From Shewanella sp. 1CM18E (lineage in GTDB: Bacteria > Pseudomonadota > Gammaproteobacteria > Enterobacterales > Shewanellaceae): a stretch of DNA of 64,000 nt. The stretch is taken from the NCBI RefSeq assembly GCF_023161665.1, contig NZ_JALNTW010000004.1:1-64000 (forward strand), written 5' to 3'. Both the position numbers and the translations under genes were made by a program. This document shows, piece after piece, positions 17,653 to 25,893 of this stretch (position 1 is the stretch's first letter; the number at the start of each line of letters is the position of its first letter). The notes beneath the pieces are model-generated. The model was not told the origin of the DNA. It saw only the letters and a program-made list of their open reading frames with translations, and searched no databases.

Positions 17653-19113
17653 ATGAAATCATTCCCAAAAAAATCGTTAGTCGCGCTAGCATTAGCCAGT
17701 CTTAGCTCAGGTGCTTTAGCACACGGCTATGTATCAACCTATAGCGACGGTGTTGCAGCAAGCCGCGTAGCACTGTGTAAGTTTCCAACTACAGATACCA
17801 ACCAAAAAAATAGCAACTGTGGTGCGATTCAATATGAGCCGCAAAGTGTAGAAGGCCCAGACGGATTCCCAGAAGCTGGCCCAAGAGATGGCAAAATTGC
17901 CAGTGCTCAGTCTGCACTAGCAACAGCGCTAGACGAGCAAACCGCAGATCGTTGGATCCAAAACCCAATTCAGTCAGGCGCACAAACCTTCGAGTGGACC
18001 TTCACCGCCAACCACGTTACCCACGACTGGAAATACTACATCACTAAACCAGATTGGAACCCAAATGCTTCGCTGTCTCGTGACTCATTCGATCTAACCC
18101 CATTCTGTGTGATTGAAGGCAACATGGTGCAGCCGCCTAAACAAGTCAGCCACAACTGTGTTGTGCCTGAGCGTGAAGGCTACCAAGTGATCTTGGCGGT
18201 TTGGGATGTGGGTGATACTGCAGCGTCTTTCTATAACGTGATTGACGTGAAATTTGATGGCCAAGGCCCAGTTGTACCGGACTGGACACAAGCAGGGCAA
18301 ATCAACCCAACCATGGATCTGAATATTGGTGATTCAGTGTATACCCGTGTATTCGACCAAACAGGTGAAAACTCGGCATACCGCACTGAGCTAACCATTA
18401 GCGGTGCCAACATGGGCCAAGCTAAAAACTGGACTCATGCGCTAGCAAGCAAAGTTAACCAACAGCAAACTCAGCTACAAGCCGGCCAGTTTAACCAAGG
18501 TAAATTCACCCCAGTTTACGGCGCTAACCCGGTATACATCAAAGCGGGCAGCGGCATCGAGCGTATCGAAGTGGGTTACAACATCGAAACCCCAGAGCCA
18601 GAATACTCGTTAACAGTTGATGGTTTAGAACAGACTTACACCATCACGAGCGAGCCAACCACGCTTGAGCTAACACTGACAGCACAAGGCGATGTCACCA
18701 CAGAGCTAACAGTTTACAACCATCACCGTGAGCCGCTAGCAAGCTGGACAGCAGAGATGTTCGATGGTCAAAATGAAGCTGTAGCGCTAACACTCACTAA
18801 GTCAGAAGCAGGTCACCATATGCTAGTGGCGCGCATCAAAGATGAAGACGGCAAGTTAGTTGATCAGCAAACCTTAGATTTCCACCTAGAAGATGAAGCC
18901 GTAACCCCACCAGCCGGAGATTATGACTTTGTATTCCCTGCAGGGCTATTAAGTTACACCGCTGGTACTAAGGTACTTGCAACTGACGGTAAGGTTTACC
19001 AATGTAAGCCTTTCCCATACTCAGGTTACTGCATGCAGTGGACAAGCACAGCGACTCAGTACCAACCAGCAATCGGTTCACACTGGCAAATGGCTTGGGA
19101 TAAGCTGAACTAA
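17653..19113 (+). CDS. gbpA: GbpA-type chitin-binding lytic polysaccharide monooxygenase (AA10)
   Basis: Secreted copper enzyme of 486 residues, matching the V. cholerae GbpA length. It cleaves crystalline chitin oxidatively and binds GlcNAc surfaces. The signal peptide ends ALA, leaving His24 as the mature N-terminus; with His121 ([11 protein letters not shown]) it forms the copper histidine brace. The AA10 domain (24 to about 203) is followed by two beta domains and a C-terminal chitin-binding module (about 440-486) with [13 protein letters not shown]. The open frame runs 29 codons further back into the riboswitch platform, but the ATG used has AGGA six bases upstream and the signal peptide begins there. 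Expression is expected to depend on c-di-GMP. Confidence 0.95.
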   Translation: MKSFPKKSLVALALASLSSGALAHGYVSTYSDGVAASRVALCKFPTTDTNQKNSNCGAIQYEPQSVEGPDGFPEAGPRDGKIASAQSALATALDEQTADRWIQNPIQSGAQTFEWTFTANHVTHDWKYYITKPDWNPNASLSRDSFDLTPFCVIEGNMVQPPKQVSHNCVVPEREGYQVILAVWDVGDTAASFYNVIDVKFDGQGPVVPDWTQAGQINPTMDLNIGDSVYTRVFDQTGENSAYRTELTISGANMGQAKNWTHALASKVNQQQTQLQAGQFNQGKFTPVYGANPVYIKAGSGIERIEVGYNIETPEPEYSLTVDGLEQTYTITSEPTTLELTLTAQGDVTTELTVYNHHREPLASWTAEMFDGQNEAVALTLTKSEAGHHMLVARIKDEDGKLVDQQTLDFHLEDEAVTPPAGDYDFVFPAGLLSYTAGTKVLATDGKVYQCKPFPYSGYCMQWTSTATQYQPAIGSHWQMAWDKLN

Positions 19114-19146
19114 ATCCCAGCCCTAAGCGTTAATACCATTAATACC

Positions 19147-19176
19147 AAGCCTCAGTAAAACACTGGGGCTTTTTTA
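19147..19176 (+). terminator. Terminator after gbpA
   Basis: The 10-bp stem AAGCCTCAGT/ACTGGGGCTT with one G-U pair is followed by six T residues. Confidence 0.85.
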
Positions 19177-19370
19177 TAATCGTAAGAAAAAGCCAACAAC
19201 CACTATCAGCCGCTAAACCAGTATTGCTAGCAGCAAAGCTGCGTTGCCCCGTTTTTATGTTAATGCTAAGTTACTTATCCTTTTGTTATAAAAGGCCGCT
19301 TATAAACTAGGTACAGGGAAAGTTCTCACTAATACCTAGCAGTATTAAAAGTCACTTAAAGGAGTAAACA

Positions 19371-19799
19371 GTGAAGCAGATGATTAGTAGTGCCATTGTC
19401 GCGCTAACAGTACTTATATCAGCCCAAGTGTCAGCCCACACATTTGAGGGCAACTGGTACTTTGTAAAAGGCGAATACAAGAAACCAGACGGCACCGTTT
19501 TAAAAGCCGACAACAGTAGCCTAGTGGCAGTTAAATCAATTAAAGGCGATATATTCTCGCTAACCAACACCGAAGATGGCGTGTTTCTAGGTTATCTAGC
19601 AGGTGACTTTATAGTGGATGGCGACAACTACACCGAAGCGGTAAAAACCGGCACCCGCGCAAAGCATCACGGTAAAAACTACCATTTCAAAGGCTGGCTA
19701 GAAACCCGTGAAGAAAACGGCAAAACCGTCACCTACTGGCACCATGAAGGCGAAGTAGAAGGTATTAAAGAATACGAAGTGTGGCGTAAGCTGCTCTAG
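19371..19799 (+). CDS. Secreted protein of unknown function
   Basis: Protein of 142 residues with a signal peptide ending VSA before HTFEGNWYF. The mature part is rich in beta strands and aromatic residues (GNWYFVKGEYKKPDGT, FLGYLAGDFIVDG, YHFKGWLETREENG) and could form a small lipocalin-like barrel, but I do not recognise the family. No cysteine in the mature chain. The start is GTG with GGAG six bases before it. Located after gbpA but behind its terminator. Confidence 0.65.
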   Translation: MKQMISSAIVALTVLISAQVSAHTFEGNWYFVKGEYKKPDGTVLKADNSSLVAVKSIKGDIFSLTNTEDGVFLGYLAGDFIVDGDNYTEAVKTGTRAKHHGKNYHFKGWLETREENGKTVTYWHHEGEVEGIKEYEVWRKLL

Positions 19800-19832
19800 C
19801 CTATTCGCTGCGAGAGATAATCTGTTTTATCA

Positions 19833-19859
19833 GAGCAAGCTAAACCCATTAGCTTACTC
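19833..19859. other. Hairpin between convergent genes
   Basis: GAGCAAGCTAA and TTAGCTTACTC pair with one mismatch. There is no T-run, so it is at most a weak terminator for the secreted protein gene or the Nudix gene. Confidence 0.35.
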
Positions 19860-19916
19860 TATTAGCGCATTTTGCCAAGTACTTGAGTTAACTCTTGTAG
19901 CTAACTCAGCTTGTTA

Positions 19917-20327
19917 TTAAGCAGTCTTACTATTAAGAAGCTGTTGCGACTCAAGCCAACCCATAGCCACTAACGCCGCCAACGAGCAAACCGCTTCATC
20001 ATTCATATCAACAAATTCAAGCTGTTCAATTTCAGCATCAGGCTGTAACTCACCGCTAAAGTCAGCAAAGTAGCAAGTCAATTTAACCGACACGCCCTCA
20101 GCCTTACCATCCGCCTGCCCAGTAAAGGTGTTCATATACTTAATGCTAGCTGGCTCAAGCTCAACCGATAACTCTTCTTTAATCTCACGCATCAGAGCTT
20201 GTTCATCACTCTCACCCGCCTCACGCTTACCACCCGGCAGATAAAACAACTCTTTGCCTTTAGAGCGCACCGCCAACAACTTACCATCTCGAATCAACAC
20301 CCAAGCAAGCTTATCAATCACTTTCAT
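19917..20327 (-). CDS. Nudix hydrolase
   Basis: Cytoplasmic protein of 136 residues with a complete Nudix box at 32-53 (GGKREAGES, then REIKEEL), which binds Mg and cleaves nucleoside diphosphates linked to another group. Length and motif resemble MutT-like enzymes, but the substrate cannot be predicted. It lies on the same strand as two cassette-like membrane genes and is preceded by an imperfect palindrome, so it might belong to the same accessory patch. Confidence 0.85.
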   Translation of the reverse strand: MKVIDKLAWVLIRDGKLLAVRSKGKELFYLPGGKREAGESDEQALMREIKEELSVELEPASIKYMNTFTGQADGKAEGVSVKLTCYFADFSGELQPDAEIEQLEFVDMNDEAVCSLAALVAMGWLESQQLLNSKTA

Positions 20328-20340
20328 TATTATTCCTTAG

Positions 20341-20390
20341 AACGATAAAAGCAGCGGCGTGTTCAGCGTCCGCTGTCTTTAATTGTTAAC
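20341..20390 (-). repeat. Imperfect palindrome, degenerate attC-like site or terminator
   Basis: On the minus strand it begins GTTAACAATTAAAG and ends GCTTTTATCGTT, with CAGCGG/CCGCTG in the middle. The AAC...GTT ends and the stop codon of the upstream gene inside its left edge fit a short integron attC site, but the right core is not a good GTTRRRY. It could simply be a terminator. Confidence 0.35.
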
Positions 20391-21107
20391 ATTTCGGCCT
20401 CCAACAATTGCTTCTGTTTTTGATGCAACATCTTTAGCGAATCGCTCACTAAAACCAGACACAAATGCCAAAGCCAAATAAAAATAGTTCTCGACGTCAG
20501 GATCAATTTTAACTGGTATTAAACCAGCCTTGATGACGGAAAGGACAAACATGGCAAATGCCGCGCCTACAACGGGTTTAAAGAATCCTGTGAAAAGTAA
20601 CACTGAAGGGTCAGCATCTTTTTTAGTGGTGAACTCGTGTAGCCTGACCATGATACTAACAATACTACCAAGTGCACCTGCCAGCGAAACCATGATTAGA
20701 AGGCTTACACTAACACCCAAAATACTGTCTTGTTTGCTTAAATCTGGCCAAAACATTGTCATGAGAGGTATTGCCAGGTAAAGCAGAATGCCCAGCCCAA
20801 GAATCACACGTGTAGGTGGAGTGCCACCGCGAATTATAGCTACGAAAGGATTATGTGCTCCTTTGACAGCAAACGATATGGAGTCAATAGTTTTCTCTGC
20901 TAATTGGAGATTTGGACTGGGAAGTAGTAAACATTTAGCAGCAATCCTTGCATGACCTAGCAGATACTGATAATCATCTTCTCGAATGTATTTGAGTAAA
21001 TTCATAAGCTTACCAAACAGCTTTTGAACTTCTTTATCCAGACCTTCAGTAATTTGGCCTTCGAGTTTACTTATGAATTTTTCTACTTCAAGTTGATTTT
21101 CTGACAC
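20379..21107 (-). CDS. Membrane protein of unknown function in a cassette-like setting
   Basis: Protein of 242 residues. The N-terminal half (1-95) is soluble and helical; membrane helices follow at about 102-120, 128-150 and 176-195, and the C-terminus ends with LAFVSGFSERFAKDVASKTE. A GFSER-type motif after the last helices recurs in small uncharacterised bacterial membrane proteins. The start is GTG with AGGA six bases upstream. An attC-like site lies immediately upstream and the stop codon falls inside another palindrome, the usual layout of an integron gene cassette. I cannot assign a function. Confidence 0.65.
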   Translation of the reverse strand: MSENQLEVEKFISKLEGQITEGLDKEVQKLFGKLMNLLKYIREDDYQYLLGHARIAAKCLLLPSPNLQLAEKTIDSISFAVKGAHNPFVAIIRGGTPPTRVILGLGILLYLAIPLMTMFWPDLSKQDSILGVSVSLLIMVSLAGALGSIVSIMVRLHEFTTKKDADPSVLLFTGFFKPVVGAAFAMFVLSVIKAGLIPVKIDPDVENYFYLALAFVSGFSERFAKDVASKTEAIVGGRNVNN

Positions 21108-21121
21108 TCTCTATCCTTCAA

Positions 21122-21224
21122 ATGCTAACGCCTGCATAGAGGCTGATAATTGTTTGCTAAAATGCGAAGCGGAGCGGAACCGAGCAAACTGTTAGCTGTC
21201 CCGCCTTAATGGGCTTGTTATGTT
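21122..21224 (-). repeat. Integron attC-like recombination site (VCR type)
   Basis: Read on the minus strand, the site starts ACATAAC, continues AAGCCCATTAAGGCGGGAC and ends TGCAGGCGTTAGC. The ends resemble the R''/L'' and L'/R' boxes of Vibrio cholerae repeats (compare TAACGCC at the other end). The centre holds GTTTGCT/AGCAAAC arms. The stop codon of the upstream gene lies inside the ACATAAC core, as in real cassettes. Some core positions deviate from consensus. Confidence 0.65.
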
Positions 21225-21580
21225 TTGGCTGTCAGAGACTTCAGTTCTTCAATAGCCCTTTTGTATCGCTCTTCGTCAAAATCATTGGTCACAATTGCTG
21301 CTTCTGTGCTTGCTTCTACAAGCTCTAGTGTAGCTAAAGCGAGCTCTTTCACCGCAACTTCACTGTCCTTGATTTCTTGTAGAATCAGTTCCCCTCGAGT
21401 AATTGAGAATGACTTTAACTGATTTAAATTTGGCAAGAGAATGCTAAAAATAGCTGCGAGAGTAATGAGAACCATAAATGACGCTTCAGATAAGTTGACA
21501 TTGTTTTTTAACCACATTGCTCCCCAAGCTGAAACTAGAAAAATCACAACTACTATGGTCGGCTTAACTAATTTCCCCAC
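21218..21580 (-). CDS. Small membrane protein of unknown function, cassette-like
   Basis: Protein of 120 residues with two N-terminal membrane helices (about 8-25 and 33-50) and a helical cytoplasmic tail rich in Glu (ITRGELILQEIKDSEVAVKE). No family recognised. The start is GTG with a strong AGGAGG four bases upstream. The gene ends inside the attC-like site, so it has the structure of a promoterless integron cassette. Confidence 0.65.
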   Translation of the reverse strand: MGKLVKPTIVVVIFLVSAWGAMWLKNNVNLSEASFMVLITLAAIFSILLPNLNQLKSFSITRGELILQEIKDSEVAVKELALATLELVEASTEAAIVTNDFDEERYKRAIEELKSLTAKT

Positions 21581-21631
21581 AATACCTCCTTGTTTTAGTT
21601 GAAATTTCTATTAAAAACATAACAGCTTATT

Positions 21632-21672
21632 AAGATGCAGCACCGATAACATAGTTATCGGTGCTGCATCTT
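21632..21672. repeat. Perfect 19-bp inverted repeat with 3-base loop
   Basis: AAGATGCAGCACCGATAAC pairs perfectly with GTTATCGGTGCTGCATCTT around ATA. It is flanked by short A/T tracts but no strong T-run. It could be a bidirectional terminator insulating the cassette genes, or a protein or single-stranded-DNA recognition site. Confidence 0.8.
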
Positions 21673-21865
21673 TAAATTTTATCTGTGCGTCTCGACAAAA
21701 CGCTGAACATGAATATAACCTATTGTTTTAATGGGTAGTAGTAATATCAGTAGAAAATTATCGCAACGCTACAGTCCTATTAAAACGCCAAAGCGAATCC
21801 CTCTTTTAATGACTAGCAAACAGTAAGGTTCACAACCAGAGATAAAGAAAACACCAATCCCCCAT

Positions 21866-22225
21866 CGAAGTTGCCGAAGTACGTTGAAGAAATAGCCGTA
21901 ATGCCCACACGGATGTGGGCATAGCTTTCGCGGGACAGGATGTCCCATCGGAAGCGTTAGGTTATTTCGAATAAGTATGAGGAAGACAACTTCGTCTGGG
22001 GCGGCTGGGGTGATGCAAGAGGGGGAAGCTGTTGTCCCCCTCTTGCCCGGGTGTGGGATGGAATCCCACGACGTTTATCAAGCGCAGCTTGATTGCTAGA
22101 AGTCAGGCGCAGCCTGATGCCCCTAAGGTGGAGCGAAGCGCCACGACTTTAGTTGTTAGACGCAGTCTAACCTAATCACTTTTATCAAACGAAGTTTGAT
22201 TGCTAAAGCCCAAGCGCCAGCTTGA
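21866..22225. repeat. Structured hairpin array, copy 1
   Basis: CGAAGTTG (21866-21873) pairs with CAACTTCG (21987-21994), enclosing two hairpins with GGA in their loops (21902-21921, loop ACGGAT; 21932-21946, GGGACAGGATGTCCC). Then follow an 11-bp stem GCAAGAGGGGG (22015-22025 with 22036-22046), a GTGGGAT-GGA-ATCCCAC hairpin, and short hairpins with GCA or GAA triloops (22077, 22103, 22155, 22184) plus one containing GCGAAGC. Copy 2 at 57271 has the same order with different but still paired stems. It ends about 50 bases from the cyuP stop codon. Confidence 0.75.
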
Positions 22226-22274
22226 TTATCCAATCGCTAATCAGCGACTATCTCCCATAATCACAGAGAAGTAA

Positions 22275-23603
22275 CTACATGAATGCCAACAACGGTGAAA
22301 TACACAACAAAACACCCGTCACAATAATCAAGTTAGTCGCCCAACCTTTATACTTGTTCAAGTGTGGCACCTTGTACACCAAATAAGCTGGGATCAAACA
22401 GCCCACTAAACCAAAGATCGGACTACAGATAGAGGTGAATGACAGAATTGGTGCATTTAACGCAATCGCCGACCAAGCCAGTAAGATTATGAAAACAGTG
22501 ATCAGTTTATTCACTAGCTCTTTGTTGATATCAGACTCTTTACGGCTACGCAGCAAGATGTTCATTGCAATGCCACGACAGGCTTCTTGGAAGGCTAAGA
22601 ACACGCCGAAGAAAGAAGTAACCACCGCAAAGATGTTGATCACGATACCGGTAATGGTCGCCCAGCTACCCGGGAAGTACTGCGCAATAATCGCCAACGC
22701 TGAGATGTTCTGGTTCATCGCCTCAGTTGCTTGGGTTTGGCTAATAGCAAAGGTGAACGATACTGCGAAGAAAAACACCACCACGAACAAGATAGCAAAG
22801 GCTATTTTCATTGCTCGCTCAGCTTTAAAGCGCGCCACTTCAATCGACTTTTCGTGTGAACGATACGAGATCACCATTGGGCTTAACGACTGAATAAACA
22901 AAATCGAGGTTAAGGTAAATGGTAGGGTGATAATGGCGTTTTTCAGCATTGGACCAAATTCACCCATGCTTGGAATATTGGCCATATCCCAACGCGCCAT
23001 CAGCAATACGCCCATTACCGCAACTAATGTCAGTACTGTTACCGCCATAAAACCTGATAGCTTAAATAGCAGCTTTTCACCTTTTGAGCCGATAAAGGCC
23101 AGTACGCAGATTAAACCTAAACCGTAGAATACATTGTCACTCAGCTTGCCCTCTGTCACCCCAAATGAATGCAGATAAGAGGCACTGTCATTAGTTACCG
23201 CCAACGAGTAAACCAGCACCCAGATAACCAACATCAGGAAGTACAGCACACCAAGTGCGATGCCCCAGTTTTTACCAAGATAGTTTTCAATCACGCCAGG
23301 GTAATCGGTACACTTTTTTGACTCAGCTAAGGTATTAATAAATAGTTTTTGGAATAGATACATGGCTGGGTAGCCAATAATCGATGACAGCAAAAATACC
23401 CAAAGCCCCATCACGCCAACTTGCACTGGTAAAAACACAATACCTGCACCAATCGCCATACCAATACTCATCACTATCCAACCTAGGTCGACACTGTCGA
23501 ATTTGGTTGCCTGTTGCCACTCTGTTTTGGTCATATTGGCGCGCTCATGTAGGGATTGCGCTTGGGTGCCACCACTTGGTGCCCCTTGAACTACTTCACT
23601 CAT
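22275..23603 (-). CDS. cyuP: Cysteine/serine permease of the HAAAP family, CyuP-like
   Basis: Inner-membrane amino acid symporter of 442 residues with about eleven helices. It starts after a soluble N-terminus (FDSVDLGWIVMSIGMAIGAG) and has the HAAAP features GIVFLPVQVG and SLSPMVISYRSHE. Related E. coli proteins are CyuP (YhaO), SdaC and TdcC. CyuP is chosen because cyuA and a CyuR-like regulator lie just upstream on the chromosome. The gap to cyuA is 762 bases and contains a terminator, so this gene needs its own promoter. Cysteine versus serine specificity cannot be read from sequence. Confidence 0.75.
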   Translation of the reverse strand: MSEVVQGAPSGGTQAQSLHERANMTKTEWQQATKFDSVDLGWIVMSIGMAIGAGIVFLPVQVGVMGLWVFLLSSIIGYPAMYLFQKLFINTLAESKKCTDYPGVIENYLGKNWGIALGVLYFLMLVIWVLVYSLAVTNDSASYLHSFGVTEGKLSDNVFYGLGLICVLAFIGSKGEKLLFKLSGFMAVTVLTLVAVMGVLLMARWDMANIPSMGEFGPMLKNAIITLPFTLTSILFIQSLSPMVISYRSHEKSIEVARFKAERAMKIAFAILFVVVFFFAVSFTFAISQTQATEAMNQNISALAIIAQYFPGSWATITGIVINIFAVVTSFFGVFLAFQEACRGIAMNILLRSRKESDINKELVNKLITVFIILLAWSAIALNAPILSFTSICSPIFGLVGCLIPAYLVYKVPHLNKYKGWATNLIIVTGVLLCISPLLAFM

Positions 23604-24259
23604 ATATCAATTCCATTAAATTTGGCTAGAGCCACTGATATGATAAAAATTATGCTTATTTTTATGACTATTTTTATGACTATGTTTATGCCCATGCTTA
23701 TGAGAAAGCATGGTTTTATAGCGTTTGCTTGACCGAAGCATACTCAAGGATAGAGAGAATTTTTTTATTTAAAATGCTATCAATCAGAGTGAATTTAGCA
23801 AAACATGCTCTCAATTCAGTGAATTTTTCAGATGATTTATCCGTACTGATCCAGATCAAGAGTTAATCACTTTTAACTGCCCAATAGTTTGATGCCCTTC
23901 ACCTTATTAGTCATTAATCTTCAGCTTACAACAGCGCAAAAATGTGATTCATTTCAATATTTTAGATTTTAACTTAGAGAGGTGTAGCGCACATTTTGCC
24001 AATTAAAGTGATAGCCACTGCTAAACCAAATCTATGCGTGAGCAATATCACCCATTCATTAGCAATGACAAATAAGCATAAAAATCATACTTTTAGTGTG
24101 TTTTATCGCGCGCTTAATTTGGCAGTCGTTGAAGGAGAGTCGAAAGCCAGTACTCATACCATAATAATTATTGGTATTTTTGAATGAGATTTTAATGCTG
24201 GAAGATAATCTGGTGAGAAAATAATGTGGACAGAGGACGGAGCAAATAGCAGAAACTAA
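23604..24259. other. Intergenic region upstream of cyuP
   Basis: A long A/T-rich gap. It contains a degenerate tandem TTTTTATGACTA (23659-23690), a small hairpin CCATGCTT/AAGCATGG (23692-23713) and a box resembling one upstream of cyuA (listed separately). A 63-codon plus-strand frame at 23996-24187 has no supporting ribosome site or recognisable product and is not annotated. Confidence 0.5.
23751..23777. promoter_or_regulatory. Candidate CyuR operator upstream of cyuP
   Basis: AGAGAATTTTTTTATTTAAA followed by ATGC closely matches the box at 25794-25820 beside cyuA/cyuR. TTGACCGAAG also precedes both regions. The link to CyuR is inference from position and similarity. Confidence 0.45.
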
Positions 24260-24299
24260 AAAGCCAAATCGGCGTTCAACTCAGAACCGATTTGGCTTA
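24260..24299 (-). terminator. Terminator of cyuA
   Basis: The perfect 12-bp stem AAGCCAAATCGG/CCGATTTGGCTT has T residues after it on the minus strand, about 67 bases beyond the cyuA stop. Confidence 0.8.
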
Positions 24300-24365
24300 T
24301 TTATTCACTTAAACATTTGCCTTAAGCTTGCACTTAGCTTTTATTTAGCTTGAGCCAAACCTTGT

Positions 24366-25676
24366 TTATTTATGCATCATGATCTCTAAGATCTGCACAT
24401 CAGTTTGGGTCATCGCGCCATTGGCTAATGCTGCAAGGTTACGAATGGTTTGGTCAACATCATCAGCAACAATCCCTTCAGTGCCAGTAACTCGAATACC
24501 ATCAATCGCCATTAAGGCCGCTTTTACCGCAGCGCCTGCCGATGACGATACTTTCATGGCACAAGCAGTTTTGGCGCCATCACAAATCACGCCACTGACA
24601 TCGCCAATCATGCTGCAAATAGCAGCGCTGACTTGCTCTATCTCGCCATCAAGCAGATAGGTAATGCCTGCAGCCGAACCCATTGCTGCCGTGGTTGCGC
24701 CGCATAACGCTGACAGCTTGTTCTGATAGCTCTTAATATAGATAGCGGTTAGGTGCGATAGCATTAACGCGCGAATAGTTTGCTCTTCGCTCGACTTTAG
24801 AAAATCGGCACTAACAACCACAGGCATAGTTGCCGCAATACCTTGGTTGCCTGAGCCTGAGTTGCTCATGGCTGGCATCATAGCGCCGTCCATGCGGGCA
24901 TCAGACGCACCTGCGGTGCGGGTTAGCACTTCAGTGAGTAAGCCGCCTGACAATAAGCCTCGCTCTTGGTTCTTAATAAACGTCGCACCAATTTTTAAGC
25001 CGTAGTCACCCGTTAGCCCTTCATTCGACAAGGCATCATTCAAGGTTTTTGACTGCAGAATAAAGCTGATGTCGGCTAACGGAGCATGTATCGCAAAATC
25101 ATAAATATCTTGTAGCTTGGCCTCGGTAAATGGGCTGTCTTTTTTGCTCGCTTTAGTCGTTTCTACCTTTGGCGTTACTAGGCATTGCTGACCATTTTTT
25201 TCAATCGCAATAACCTTGGTATGACTGTCAGCAATGGTCACACTTGCTGATTGCTGCTGGTAATAAACCGTGACTTTAGCGTACAAGACATTAGCCACAT
25301 CAGCCACACCGACTGTCACTTGATTGTTATCCAGCATTAGCTTAGCGGTTTGAACATCGTTTGCGGTGAGATTCTTTAATACTTCAAGGCCTGCATTGCG
25401 ATCGCCCGCTACCGCGCCGATTGCAGCAGCAATAGGTAGACCCACCATACCAGTGCCAGGAATGCCTACACCCATACCATTTTTCATTAAGTTTGCAGAC
25501 ACACTAACGTCAATCTTGATGTCCGATGAAACAATGCTGGCTTGGTCTGTTATCCCTAGCTCATCAATAGCAATAGTTGCAGCCAATGCCACTGAAATAG
25601 GCTCGGTACAGCCAAGGGCTGGTACGACATCGCGTTTAACTGTTTCAAGGAATAAAGGCCATAGGTGTTGTTTCAT
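24366..25676 (-). CDS. cyuA: L-cysteine desulfidase family protein, CyuA (YhaM)
   Basis: Protein of 436 residues of the UPF0597/serine dehydratase-alpha-like family, which degrades L-cysteine to pyruvate, ammonia and sulfide using an iron-sulfur cluster. Conserved stretches: VVPALGCTEPISVALAAT at the N-terminus, MVGLPIAAAIGAVAGD, GSGNQGIAATMPVVV and DVSGVICDGAKTACAMKVSS, which hold the cluster cysteines. Cytoplasmic. It is divergent from the Lrp/AsnC-type regulator next to it, the arrangement expected for local control by cysteine. Confidence 0.87.
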   Translation of the reverse strand: MKQHLWPLFLETVKRDVVPALGCTEPISVALAATIAIDELGITDQASIVSSDIKIDVSVSANLMKNGMGVGIPGTGMVGLPIAAAIGAVAGDRNAGLEVLKNLTANDVQTAKLMLDNNQVTVGVADVANVLYAKVTVYYQQQSASVTIADSHTKVIAIEKNGQQCLVTPKVETTKASKKDSPFTEAKLQDIYDFAIHAPLADISFILQSKTLNDALSNEGLTGDYGLKIGATFIKNQERGLLSGGLLTEVLTRTAGASDARMDGAMMPAMSNSGSGNQGIAATMPVVVSADFLKSSEEQTIRALMLSHLTAIYIKSYQNKLSALCGATTAAMGSAAGITYLLDGEIEQVSAAICSMIGDVSGVICDGAKTACAMKVSSSAGAAVKAALMAIDGIRVTGTEGIVADDVDQTIRNLAALANGAMTQTDVQILEIMMHK

Positions 25677-25754
25677 CGTTCTACTCGCTTTTAGTCATCG
25701 ACGCTATTGGGAATAACGTCATTGCAATCTTTGATTCATTGTAGTGGATTGACC

Positions 25755-25820
25755 GAAGAAATATTTTTCCATTTTTTCTACAAATAACACATCAAAGAGA
25801 ATATTTTTCTATTAAAATAC
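25755..25820. promoter_or_regulatory. Candidate CyuR operator region between cyuA and cyuR
   Basis: Two similar A/T-rich boxes, GAAGAAATATTTTTCC (25755) and AGAGAATATTTTTCTATT (25796), lie about 40 bases apart between the divergent genes. Lrp/AsnC regulators bind degenerate symmetric A/T-rich sites in such spacing. The second box recurs upstream of cyuP. Confidence 0.5.
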
Positions 25821-25893
25821 ATTATGAAACTATAGAGATGCTTAATTAAGCAACAATAGATAATCAATTAATAAACGCATTAGGGAGCCGCGT

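Larger units (their letters stand above)
21581..22274. other. Non-coding accessory region with palindrome and hairpin array
   Basis: 694 bases without a credible gene. It contains the 19-bp palindrome and the hairpin array described separately. The stretch 21673-21860 shows nothing else recognisable. Confidence 0.7.

Noticed and set aside
21866..22225. CRISPR array
   Set aside because: Units vary in length and sequence, with palindromic modules instead of constant repeats and unique spacers.
23996..24187. 63-codon plus-strand frame upstream of cyuP
   Set aside because: No ribosome site, no recognisable product, lies in an A/T-rich regulatory gap.
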